DNA of 18,919 nucleotides from Bacilli bacterium (GCA_900752975.1 CAADXH010000110.1:1-18919), one strand, 5' to 3'; numbered from the stretch's first letter, positions 7,951-14,471 are shown. Made by a program: numbers and translations. Notes: a model not told the origin generated them from the letters alone.

Positions 7951-7979
7951 ATTATATCGTATTACAATAACTTTGTCAA
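7951..7979 (-). promoter_or_regulatory. full-consensus sigma-A promoter of the TetR gene
   Basis: TTGACA (7974-7979), exactly 17 bases, then TATAAT (7951-7956) on the minus strand: a perfect consensus promoter ending 32 bases before the start codon. The 10-base palindrome TGTTATAACA at 7939-7948 lies at about the transcription start, a position suited to an autorepressor operator. A promoter this strong for a regulator usually needs repression, which fits a self-controlled TetR. Confidence 0.8.
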
Positions 7980-8036
7980 TTCTCATACTTAATTATATAT
8001 TTTATCTAAAGATAGTTGAATAAATTATTTTCTTAA

Positions 8037-9236
8037 TTAATTGTTAGTTTTACCTATTAGCCATTCACCTATATCAATTATTCTTATTCCCTCATACATA
8101 TACTCTAGGTGTTTAGTTCTAGCAATTATTATTTTTGGATAGGCATCTTTAATTTTTAATAATGATTCAACTTCTCTTTTGAATGTAGTCTCATCACTTA
8201 TATTATCTACGACTTGTATATAAATTTTTTCATCTCTTTTCATTGCGACAAAATCAATTTCCTTTTTATAAAGAACTCCTACATATAATTCATAACCTCT
8301 ACGCAATAACTCTATAGCCACGATATTTTCATATATTCTTCCGTAATTCATATCTTTCTTACCCAAAACAGCATATTTGATAGCATGATCACTTAAATAA
8401 TACTTTTCTGATGATGAAAGATATTTTTTTCCTCTTATGTCATATCTTGGAACACGATAAAATAAATATGCTTGACATAAATTTTTTATATATGAGCCAA
8501 CTGTTTTGTCATTAGTTGGCATTGTTTTATCATTTAAAATATTAGTAATATTATTAATTGATGTTAAATTCGAAACATTGTCTATCAAAAAGGATGATAT
8601 TTTTTTAAGTAGCACAACATTTTTTATTCTTTTTCTTTTAATTAAATCTCTTGCAATTATTGTTTCATAAACATTAGCGATATAATTCAATTTACTTTTT
8701 TCTGTAGGATACAAATAAGATCCTGCGAGACCGCCACTTATGACATAATCATCAAAACTATCTATTGCATTATTAAGTTCATAATAATTCATATATTCTT
8801 TATATGAGAAAGGAAATATTTTTAATTCAATTGTTCTTCCAGTAAATAATGTGGCCAAATTACTACTTAACAAAAATGCATTGGAACCACTTATATAAAT
8901 ATCATATTTGCCATCAGTATATAAACTGTTGATTGTTTTTTCAAAATTTTTACATAGTTGTACTTCATCAATAATGACAAAATTTCTTTTATTTTCTTCA
9001 TATCTAGACACTATATAATTATATAATTTATGGTATTCTTGTAATTCTTCAAATTCCAATTTATAAAAGTCTATTTGTATAATGTTTACATCACTATAAT
9101 TTTTAAGTATGTATTCAACAAAACTTTCTAATAATTTTGATTTTCCTGAACGTCTGATTCCTGTTATCACTTTAATATCAGGCGTTCCAATATATTCTAT
9201 TAATTCATTTAGATATTCTCTTGTTATGATTTTCAT
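8037..9236 (-). CDS. AAA ATPase with DUF4143 C-terminal domain
   Basis: A 399-residue protein of the AAA_14/DUF4143 family. Walker A is GIRRSGKS (26-33), Walker B FVIIDEVQ (86-93), and the sensor-like SGSNA motif is at 116-120 with TGR at 132-134. The C-terminal DUF4143 part, from about residue 190, resembles a PD-(D/E)xK nuclease fold: Glu303 in YENIVAIELLRRG, Asp328 in KEIDFVA, and YIQVV at 339-343 in place of the usual E-x-K, so nuclease activity is doubtful. These are common orphan genes of unknown role in gut bacteria and archaea. AAGGGA precedes the ATG. It stands alone between the TetR unit and a tRNA gene, with 51-bp repeats upstream, which may mark a mobile or frequently acquired locus (inference). 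Confidence 0.85.
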   Translation of the reverse strand: MKIITREYLNELIEYIGTPDIKVITGIRRSGKSKLLESFVEYILKNYSDVNIIQIDFYKLEFEELQEYHKLYNYIVSRYEENKRNFVIIDEVQLCKNFEKTINSLYTDGKYDIYISGSNAFLLSSNLATLFTGRTIELKIFPFSYKEYMNYYELNNAIDSFDDYVISGGLAGSYLYPTEKSKLNYIANVYETIIARDLIKRKRIKNVVLLKKISSFLIDNVSNLTSINNITNILNDKTMPTNDKTVGSYIKNLCQAYLFYRVPRYDIRGKKYLSSSEKYYLSDHAIKYAVLGKKDMNYGRIYENIVAIELLRRGYELYVGVLYKKEIDFVAMKRDEKIYIQVVDNISDETTFKREVESLLKIKDAYPKIIIARTKHLEYMYEGIRIIDIGEWLIGKTNN

Positions 9237-9259
9237 TATTATCCCTTGCTTTCATCATA

Positions 9260-9265
9260 ATTATA
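9260..9265 (-). promoter_or_regulatory. candidate -10 box of the ATPase gene
   Basis: A perfect TATAAT on the minus strand, about 24 bases before the start codon. The hexamer 17 bases upstream (TTTATT, 9283-9288) is a poor -35 and lies inside the first 51-bp repeat, so the repeats may replace or regulate the -35 contact. Confidence 0.4.
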
Positions 9266-9274
9266 TATCAGTGA

Positions 9275-9391
9275 TTTCGAAAAATAAATTTTTTTATATT
9301 TTTTCGAAGTTAAATGCACGTTTTGTTTCGAAAAATTAATATTTTTTCATTTTCACGAAATAAAATATATGTTTCGTTTCGAAAAATTAAA
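9275..9391. repeat. 51-bp imperfect tandem repeat, about 2.3 units
   Basis: Units start with TTTCGAAAAAT at 9275, 9326 and 9377, exactly 51 bases apart. Units one and two agree at 39 of 51 positions by direct comparison; the third keeps about the first 15 bases and then runs into the terminator of the tRNA. Each unit begins with the palindrome TTTCGAAA and has a second CGAA about 30 bases on, so the A/T tracts around CGAA recur at two scales. The array fills the space between the ATPase promoter and the tRNA terminator. It contains no gene. It could be a protein-binding array, a recombination scar or slippage product. Confidence 0.75.
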
Positions 9392-9420
9392 AAAGACTAC
9401 CACATCACTGTTATAGTCTT
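9385..9420 (-). terminator. rho-independent terminator of the tRNA-Arg transcript
   Basis: AAGACTA (9393-9399) and TAGTCTT (9414-9420) form a 7-base stem on the minus strand, followed by a run of six T and then TTAATTTTT. It starts 13 bases past the CCA end of the tRNA. The T tract is made by the third unit of the 51-bp repeat. Confidence 0.75.
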
Positions 9421-9432
9421 CATATTTCTTAG

Positions 9433-9509
9433 TGGCGTCCGTGATTGGATTTGAACCAACGGCAGATCGCTTAGGAGGCGATTCCTCTATCCAACTGAGG
9501 TACACGGAC
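9433..9509 (-). tRNA. tRNA-Arg(CCU), CCA encoded
   Basis: The 77-base minus-strand sequence folds as a complete cloverleaf: acceptor GTCCGTG pairs with CACGGAC, the D stem is CCTC/GAGG, the anticodon stem ATCGC/GCGAT closes the loop CTCCTAA with anticodon CCT, and the T arm carries GGTTCAAATCC. The discriminator is G and CCA is genomically encoded. It reads the AGG arginine codon. It lies 38 bases after the DJ-1 gene without a terminator between, so it may be cotranscribed with the housekeeping operon; a near-palindrome (9517-9538, CTAATATTAG core) occupies the gap. Confidence 0.95.
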
Positions 9510-9547
9510 ATTAGGGTTATACCTAATATTAGATATAACACTTTGTA

Positions 9548-10093
9548 TTATTTGTAGTACACGCTATTTATTACTTTTTTGGCAAGGTCTTCGTTTGTTA
9601 AATATTTGATTATTTCATAAGCAAATTTAAAGGTTGTACCTGCTGCTTTTGAAGTAATTATATTTTTGCTTACTACTACATCTTGATTTTTGTAAATTGC
9701 TTTTGGCATATATGATTCACAGCCAGGGAAACATGTATATTCTATACCATCTAATAGTCCCATCATTCCCAAAATGCTTGGTGCTGCACAAATTGAGGCT
9801 ACTAGTTGTTTTTTATTATTAAAGTGCTTTACAATGTTTTTAGTCAAAGCACTTTTATGATGGGTTTCAAATGTTGCTTTTCCACCAGGAATTACTAAAA
9901 AAGTATAATCATCAAGGTTTATAGAACTAGCTAAAATATCTGCTTTTACTGTTATATTTGATTGGGTAATAACATTTAAATCATTATTCATACTAGCCAT
10001 ATCAATGGTTATGCCTGCTCTTCTTAACATATCTATGGTAATTAATGCCTCAACATCTTCAAAATGATTAGCAAGTAATATTAATCCTTTCAT
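9548..10093 (-). CDS. DJ-1/PfpI family protein
   Basis: A 181-residue single-domain protein of the DJ-1/ThiJ/YajL type. The conserved pair is visible: Glu15 in HFEDVEA and the nucleophilic Cys102 in SICAAP, matching Glu18 and Cys106 of human DJ-1. PGGKATFE near 69-76 is also typical. Such proteins are linked to oxidative stress protection, with claims of glyoxalase and deglycase activity that remain debated. It is the last protein gene of an operon; its ATG overlaps the stop of the DUF84 gene by four bases (10090-10093), indicating coupled translation. The precise function is not known. Confidence 0.9.
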   Translation of the reverse strand: MKGLILLANHFEDVEALITIDMLRRAGITIDMASMNNDLNVITQSNITVKADILASSINLDDYTFLVIPGGKATFETHHKSALTKNIVKHFNNKKQLVASICAAPSILGMMGLLDGIEYTCFPGCESYMPKAIYKNQDVVVSKNIITSKAAGTTFKFAYEIIKYLTNEDLAKKVINSVYYK

Positions 10094-10596
10094 TTGTTAC
10101 CTCCATTATATAAGTATTCCCCATATAAGAGTTTTACAATATGGGTAAAAATATCAATTCTTTTGACCATATCACAAGTAAAATAACCGATTGCACCATT
10201 ATGATGTTTAATGTCTTTGGTTTTAAAATATTTTTCCATAGCTTCACTTAACTCATAATGTTCATTCATTATTAGATTTGTAATTTCGTTTGGTAGTGGA
10301 ATTCTTGTTCCCCCTGCAATAAATTCTTTGTCATTTGCTAGCAGTACGCCCCAATTAGTGAGGTAAAGCGTACCATCTAAATATTCAACTCCTGCTTCTA
10401 GGCCAATTCGCACACCATCATCCGGAAGAGCTTTAGCTCTATTTTTCGCACCTGTAATAGTCTCTTTATCAGATTTAGGTTGAGCATCTACTAGGCTATT
10501 TACATTCATACTAATCACTTCATAGCCAAGGGGTTCTAACACTTCTTTTACAGCATTTACTTTTACAATATTTGTTGATCCAATATATGCTTTCAT
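10090..10596 (-). CDS. DUF84 / YjjX-type inosine/xanthosine triphosphatase
   Basis: A 168-residue protein of the DUF84 (non-canonical purine NTPase, YjjX-like) family. Motifs present are GSTNIVKVNAV (residues 6-16), QPKSDKETITGAKNRA (39-54) and GLEAGVE (65-71), the last near the catalytic acidic residues. Characterised relatives hydrolyse ITP and XTP to monophosphates and keep deaminated purines out of nucleic acids. The start overlaps the trmB stop by four bases and the end overlaps the DJ-1 gene by four, so all are coupled. The function is by homology only. Confidence 0.88.
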   Translation of the reverse strand: MKAYIGSTNIVKVNAVKEVLEPLGYEVISMNVNSLVDAQPKSDKETITGAKNRAKALPDDGVRIGLEAGVEYLDGTLYLTNWGVLLANDKEFIAGGTRIPLPNEITNLIMNEHYELSEAMEKYFKTKDIKHHNGAIGYFTCDMVKRIDIFTHIVKLLYGEYLYNGGNK

Positions 10597-11237
10597 AGAT
10601 TACCTTTATAAATGGTTTTAACATAATAAATAGGATGACCAAGACTATGGAATTTTTTTTCATATTCAGTCATAATAATTTCTTCATTTCGCGCGTGCAA
10701 GTCAAATGTCAATTCTAGGAACTTCCAGTTGTTATTATTCAATGAACAAAGACTGTATTCAAATAATCCTTGATTGTCAGTTTTAAATTCTATTTCAACA
10801 GGAGTCTTACAAATCTTAGTATACATATTTAAGAAATTACTAGAAGTAAGTCTTCTTTTTTCATGTCTTGCTTTTGGCCATGGATCTGAAAAATTAAGAT
10901 ATATTTTATCGATTTCTCCATTTTCAAAATAATCAAGTAAGCTAGTCGCATCAGCACAAACAAGTTTTAGATTAGGAATATTCATATCTTTAATTTTGTC
11001 AACCGCTTGAACAATAACACTCTCATATTTTTCAAGGCCTAAATAGTTTATATCTGGATTTTTTAATGCAAGACCTTTTATGAAGTCGCCTTTTCCCATT
11101 CCTATTTCTAAATGAATTGGATGATTATTACCGAATAGTGCATGCCATTTACCTTTATACAGATTGGGTTCTAGAATTACTATGGCACTATTATTTACTA
11201 AACGTTCATGAGCGTTTTTAACGTTTCTTCTACGCAT
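10593..11237 (-). CDS. trmB: tRNA (guanine-N7)-methyltransferase
   Basis: Transfers methyl from S-adenosylmethionine to N7 of G46 in the tRNA variable loop. At 214 residues it has the normal length of the Gram-positive monomeric or dimeric enzyme. Motif I is LEIGMGKGDF (43-52), the TrmB signature FSDPWPKARHEKRRL spans about 116-130, and FKTDN plus the C-terminal MTEYEKKF stretch contribute the usual substrate and cofactor contacts. AGGTGA lies 6 bases before the ATG. Its first eight bases overlap the end of pepV, and its stop overlaps the DUF84 start, so it is a central gene of the operon. Confidence 0.96.
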   Translation of the reverse strand: MRRRNVKNAHERLVNNSAIVILEPNLYKGKWHALFGNNHPIHLEIGMGKGDFIKGLALKNPDINYLGLEKYESVIVQAVDKIKDMNIPNLKLVCADATSLLDYFENGEIDKIYLNFSDPWPKARHEKRRLTSSNFLNMYTKICKTPVEIEFKTDNQGLFEYSLCSLNNNNWKFLELTFDLHARNEEIIMTEYEKKFHSLGHPIYYVKTIYKGNL

Positions 11238-12621
11238 CTATTTCACCTAAAGCAATAATTGCATCTATGTAGATTAAAATACCTTTGATTAAACTATCAA
11301 TATTTAAGAATTCATCACGTTGATGCGCAAGTTCTTCTTCACCAGGAAAGCCCATTCCATATGCTACTGCTTTATTTAGAATACTTGCATAAGTACCGCC
11401 ACCAACAGTAAATGGTTTATTAACTGTATCACCAGTATGCTTAACATATGCTTCATATAGTTTTTGAACTAATTCATCTTGAGGGCTAACATAATGAGGG
11501 TTTTTATTAGTCATATTAGTTACTTTAAGTCCTAGTTCTTTCATTAGTTTTTGATAGTTTTCTTCAAAAACAGGTTGATTGAATCGTTCTGGATATCTAA
11601 TATCTAAGCATACTCTTTGAGCATCTTTTGTAATATCAATAATACCAATATTGCATGTTAGGGGACCCATTTCATAATCTGTATAATCTTGTTTCATATT
11701 TTTAAGATAGTAATCTAAATGATGATATTTCGCAATATAATGAATTAATGGATTTTGACTGTAATCTTTAAAGAAATTACACATATGTGTACCAGCATTA
11801 ATGCCTTTTTCTGGTTCCATAGCGTGAGCTGCAACACCTTTAATAAAATATTTGTAGTAATCACCTTCTGCAACTACATCACCAGTTAAATTATTTTCTT
11901 CAAGGTATTTACTAAATTCTTTAGTTTTATCAATTCTAGCAAGAGCAGTGGCTTCATCAATAACTACATTATAGCGTTCACCACCATGAATACTAATTAT
12001 CGCATCAGTACTTAATGCACATTTATTGGCGTTATCGATTGATACATCAATTGCCATACGGCCTTTTTCACCATAAACCAAAGGAAACGAACAGTCAGGA
12101 GCGAAACCAACACTAGGCATTGAGTACTTAGTTAGATAATGATGGATACCACGCCATCCGGTTTCTTCATCCGTACCAAATATTATTTTAATTTGCTTTT
12201 TCAATTTAATGTTAGCATCTTTAATAAATTTTAAAGCATAGTATGCGGCGATAGTTGGACCTTTATCATCAGTTGAACCACGAGCATAAATTTTATTATC
12301 TACGATTCTAGCTTCATATGGTGGATATGTCCAGTTTTTTCCTTCTGGCACAACATCTAGGTGGCATAAAATCCCCACTACTTCTTCACCATTTCCATAA
12401 GAAACTTCACCAGCATAACCACCATCACGAATAGTTTTGAAACCATCTTTTGATGCTAGGTTCATCATATAGTCTAGTGCATCATTAATACCTTTACCAA
12501 AAGGCATATCTTTTGTTGCAGTTGCCTCATCTAAAACGCTTCTTATTTGTAATAGTTCTTGAAGTGTTTTGATTACCAATTCTTTATTATCATTAACTAT
12601 TTTTGTAAAGTCTTTATTCAT
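11230..12621 (-). CDS. pepV: PepV-type dipeptidase (M20 metallopeptidase)
   Basis: A 463-residue cytoplasmic dinuclear zinc peptidase that cleaves dipeptides with free N-termini, typical of peptide-using lactic acid bacteria and relatives. The M20 motifs are clear: CHLDVVPEG with His87 and Asp89, GSTDDKGP with bridging Asp119, GTDEETGWRG with Glu152/Glu153, Asp176 in FAPDCS, and the late histidine in EEELAHQRDEF. Length and lid insertion match PepV. An ATG eleven codons upstream (12654) lies inside a terminator stem; GGGAG before the ATG at 12619-12621 marks the true start. It overlaps trmB by eight bases. Confidence 0.95.
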   Translation of the reverse strand: MNKDFTKIVNDNKELVIKTLQELLQIRSVLDEATATKDMPFGKGINDALDYMMNLASKDGFKTIRDGGYAGEVSYGNGEEVVGILCHLDVVPEGKNWTYPPYEARIVDNKIYARGSTDDKGPTIAAYYALKFIKDANIKLKKQIKIIFGTDEETGWRGIHHYLTKYSMPSVGFAPDCSFPLVYGEKGRMAIDVSIDNANKCALSTDAIISIHGGERYNVVIDEATALARIDKTKEFSKYLEENNLTGDVVAEGDYYKYFIKGVAAHAMEPEKGINAGTHMCNFFKDYSQNPLIHYIAKYHHLDYYLKNMKQDYTDYEMGPLTCNIGIIDITKDAQRVCLDIRYPERFNQPVFEENYQKLMKELGLKVTNMTNKNPHYVSPQDELVQKLYEAYVKHTGDTVNKPFTVGGGTYASILNKAVAYGMGFPGEEELAHQRDEFLNIDSLIKGILIYIDAIIALGEIDA

Positions 12622-12635
12622 ATACTTTCTCCCTT

Positions 12636-12664
12636 TGAAAAATAAAATCACCATCGCTGGTGAT
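12636..12664 (-). terminator. terminator-like hairpin in the leader of pepV
   Basis: On the minus strand ATCACCA (complement of 12658-12664) and TGGTGAT (complement of 12647-12653) form a perfect 7-base stem with a GCGA tetraloop, followed by TTTATTTTTT. It overlaps the stop codon of the EIIB-like gene and ends about 15 bases before the pepV ATG, with the T tract running straight into the pepV ribosome binding site. It should end much of the EIIB-like transcript and make pepV depend on read-through or an internal promoter. Confidence 0.75.
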
Positions 12665-13041
12665 TATTCTTTTGTTGCGAAAATACTCGCGAATTTCGCT
12701 GATGAGCATTTAATCGTATTTCCTGATATTAATACACCAACTCCAAGGTTACGTAAGCCATCAAAGTTAACTTTATTGATATCTGCAACATCTACAGTTA
12801 CTCTATTCATATTACTTGAAATAGATATAATATTTTCTTCACCAAATAATGCTAGATATTTATTCTTAATATCTTCATCTGTTTCAACCTTATTGTGATT
12901 GCGTTTTACATTTTTAACAATAAACTTAACAACCGCAATTATTAATAGTACCGATATTGGTACAATCATTAGGATTAAAGCGATGATTAATGGTAACATA
13001 AATGGTGGCATTCCTTCTAAAATATATCCAAAATTATACAT
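12664..13041 (-). CDS. membrane-anchored PTS EIIB-like domain protein without the phosphocysteine
   Basis: A 125-residue protein with one N-terminal membrane segment (about 16-44), a basic stretch KFIVKNVKRNHNK, then a small domain from about residue 58 to the end that resembles the glucose-family EIIB domain: ENIISISSNMNRVTVDVADINKV is its core region (split across 69-91), and LGVGVLISGNTIKC follows the usual glycine-rich strand. In transport EIIB the phosphorylated cysteine sits in a CITR motif; here Asn77 takes its place, so it cannot be a phosphocarrier. GGAGG precedes the ATG, and TATAAT is at 13065-13070 on the minus strand. Role unknown; a membrane regulator or a sensor is conceivable. 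Confidence 0.65.
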   Translation of the reverse strand: MYNFGYILEGMPPFMLPLIIALILMIVPISVLLIIAVVKFIVKNVKRNHNKVETDEDIKNKYLALFGEENIISISSNMNRVTVDVADINKVNFDGLRNLGVGVLISGNTIKCSSAKFASIFATKE

Positions 13042-13061
13042 ATGACGTCCTCCACTTGTAT

Positions 13062-13067
13062 TATTAT
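13062..13067 (-). promoter_or_regulatory. candidate -10 box before the EIIB-like gene
   Basis: TATAAT is present on the minus strand in the interval 13060-13068, about 25 bases before the ATG, without a good -35 at 16-18 bases. The 87-base divergent region 13042-13128 must hold promoters for both this operon and the plus-strand uppP gene. Confidence 0.35.
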
Positions 13068-13128
13068 ACTCTAATTTAACATTTTTTACTCGTAAATTGC
13101 ATATATTAATTTAACTAGGGGGATTGTT

Positions 13129-13926
13129 ATGAAAATTATTAAATACATTATTATAGGATTAATTCAAGGTTTTACTGAACCATTACCAGTTTCAAGCAGT
13201 GCCCATATGGTTTTCATTAATCATTACTTAGGGTTAGAACCTATGAGTTTAAGCTTTGAAATTGTTATAAATTTTGCCTCAACCCTTGCTATTGCTATAT
13301 TCTTCTTTAAGGATTTGAAGGGTTTAATAATCAACACTTTTACAAAAAATAAACACAACATTTATAATCATACTTATACGGTGAAACTTGTCATAGCAAG
13401 TATTCCAGCAGCACTAGTTGGGCTTTTATGTCATGAATTAATTGACGAATACTTCCTATCTTTTTTTAGTTGTTCTATCTTTCTTTTTATAACTGGACTT
13501 TTTTTATGCCTTTGCTTATTCTTCTCAAAAAAAGAAAAAAGCTTTACTGAAAACATAAATTATAAAAATGCAGTCTTTATTGGCACCTTTCAAGCCATTG
13601 CTTTAATTCCAGGATTAAGCCGAAGTGGTCTTACTTTAACCGCCGGATTATCACAAAACATTAAGCTTAAAAATACTTTAAAGTTTTCTTTTTTCCTATA
13701 TCTTATCGCAAGTATTGGAGCCTTAGTGCTTTCTATTTTTAAGTTGCCAAACACAAATTTTGACATTCTTCCAACTATACTATCTGGAATTAGCGCCTTT
13801 ATTGGGACTAGTATTTCTATTAGAATTTTCTATAATCACTTAAATAAAAGATTAATAAAGTTCTTTATGATTTATTGCTTTTTAGTAAGTACAGTTAATA
13901 TTATTATTTATTTTACAACTTTATAG
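13129..13926 (+). CDS. uppP: undecaprenyl-diphosphatase UppP (BacA family)
   Basis: A 265-residue integral membrane protein with about seven or eight hydrophobic helices. It dephosphorylates undecaprenyl diphosphate to recycle the lipid carrier of peptidoglycan and wall polymers, and confers bacitracin tolerance. The BacA signature (E/Q)xxxE is seen as Gln13 and Glu17 in LIQGFTEPLPVSSSAH with His26, and the second signature PGLSRSG carries Arg165. AGGGGG precedes the ATG at good spacing. It starts a plus-strand pair with the coat-protein gene and diverges from the EIIB-like gene. CATATATTA at 13100-13108 resembles a mother-cell sigma -10 (CATANNNTA), but I see no matching -35 at the right distance. 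Confidence 0.93.
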   Translation: MKIIKYIIIGLIQGFTEPLPVSSSAHMVFINHYLGLEPMSLSFEIVINFASTLAIAIFFFKDLKGLIINTFTKNKHNIYNHTYTVKLVIASIPAALVGLLCHELIDEYFLSFFSCSIFLFITGLFLCLCLFFSKKEKSFTENINYKNAVFIGTFQAIALIPGLSRSGLTLTAGLSQNIKLKNTLKFSFFLYLIASIGALVLSIFKLPNTNFDILPTILSGISAFIGTSISIRIFYNHLNKRLIKFFMIYCFLVSTVNIIIYFTTL

Positions 13927-13938
13927 GCAAAAAATATA

Positions 13939-13966
13939 ACTAGTATGATAATATTATCATATGATA
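13939..13966 (+). promoter_or_regulatory. SigK-type (mother-cell) promoter candidate before the coat gene
   Basis: AC at 13939-13940, 17 bases, then CATATGATA at 13958-13966 fit the Bacillus sigma-K consensus AC-N16/17-CATANNNTA. Transcription would start near 13973, about 20 bases before the coat-protein ATG. The match is exact but the motif is short and the DNA is AT-rich; the coat-protein identity of the gene downstream is what makes it credible. Confidence 0.5.
13944..13961. promoter_or_regulatory. 18-bp perfect palindrome in the coat-gene promoter
   Basis: TATGATAATATTATCATA reads identically on both strands and covers the spacer and first bases of the -10 element of the candidate sporulation promoter. 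Its position suits a dimeric regulator. As no other strong palindrome of this length is seen in nearby intergenic DNA, I list it as a likely operator, identity unknown. Confidence 0.45.
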
Positions 13967-13967
13967 T

Positions 13968-13990
13968 ACTGAAAGTGAGGTGCTTTCAGT
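13968..13990 (+). promoter_or_regulatory. inverted repeat presenting the Shine-Dalgarno of the coat gene in its loop
   Basis: ACTGAAAG (13968-13975) and CTTTCAGT (13983-13990) are perfect inverted repeats around TGAGGTG, which contains the GAGGTG ribosome binding site. The right arm fills the spacer up to the ATG at 13992. In a transcript that starts upstream (for example from uppP) this would be a hairpin exposing or gating the binding site; a transcript from the SigK-type promoter would start at about 13973 and lose most of the left arm. Confidence 0.6.
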
Positions 13991-13991
13991 T

Positions 13992-14408
13992 ATGAACTGT
14001 TATGACACACGTAACAACAATACTAATACTACCACAAACACCAATGGTATCGCAGACTTACTACGTCGTCTTGATAAAATGCAAAGAGATGCTGTTATCG
14101 CAAATGAAGCAGACACATGTGAAAATTGTATGTTAACTTCAATGTATAACACTAAACCTATTGCGATATTTAGTAATTGTGGTCGTCTTGCTTGTCCACT
14201 AGGTGCAACATCAGAAGATACTGCTAATCTATTTAGAGTTGAAGCTGTTCGTGGTAACGAAACCGTAGTATTACGTTTACTTCAAAATACTAATGGTGTT
14301 ATCACTTGTACTACTTATACTGTTGTAGTACGTATTGCATGTATTTGTTGTGTACAATGTTTTGATCCTATTAACTGTGAAACGACTTGTTATCCAGTAG
14401 TGGGATAA
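13992..14408 (+). CDS. CotY/CotZ-like cysteine-rich spore coat protein
   Basis: A 138-residue protein with twelve cysteines (3, 43, 46, 63, 68, 106, 117, 119, 120, 123, 129, 133). The order of features fits the spore coat protein Z family (CotY, CotZ, ExsY): a helix ADLLRRLDKMQRDAV near 21-35, a TCENC pair, a central FRVEAVRG strand at 81-88 followed by VVLRLLQ, and a terminal cysteine cluster CICCVQCFDP at 117-126. Such proteins form disulfide-linked, self-assembling crust or exosporium basal layers. A GTG at 13980 is in frame, but GAGGTG marks the ATG at 13992-13994. The Asn/Thr-rich start (8-18) is unusual. The gene follows uppP by 65 bases and has a SigK-type promoter candidate. I am fairly sure of the family; sporulation of this organism is inferred. 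Confidence 0.78.
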   Translation: MNCYDTRNNNTNTTTNTNGIADLLRRLDKMQRDAVIANEADTCENCMLTSMYNTKPIAIFSNCGRLACPLGATSEDTANLFRVEAVRGNETVVLRLLQNTNGVITCTTYTVVVRIACICCVQCFDPINCETTCYPVVG

Positions 14409-14415
14409 AATGGTG

Positions 14416-14445
14416 GTGAGGGAAAATACTTATTTCCCTCCTCAC
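14416..14445 (+). other. bulged stem-loop after the coat gene
   Basis: GTGA plus GGGAAA (14416-14425) pairs with TTTCCC (14433-14438) and TCAC (14442-14445), leaving a three-base bulge. No T tract follows, so it may act as a 3' stabiliser of the coat mRNA rather than as a terminator; the true terminator is 30 bases further on. Confidence 0.5.
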
Positions 14446-14471
14446 TATCCATAACTGACTTGCTTTCAAAA

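Noticed and set aside
8037..9236. Defence or toxin-antitoxin system built on the DUF4143 ATPase
   Set aside because: It stands alone, its nuclease-like motif ends in YIQVV instead of E-x-K, and neighbours are metabolic genes.
9275..9391. CRISPR array
   Set aside because: The 51-bp units are contiguous and diverged with no unique spacers, and no cas gene is present.
9353..9541. 62-codon minus-strand reading frame
   Set aside because: It runs through the whole tRNA-Arg and its terminator; the apparent protein is a by-product of the tRNA.
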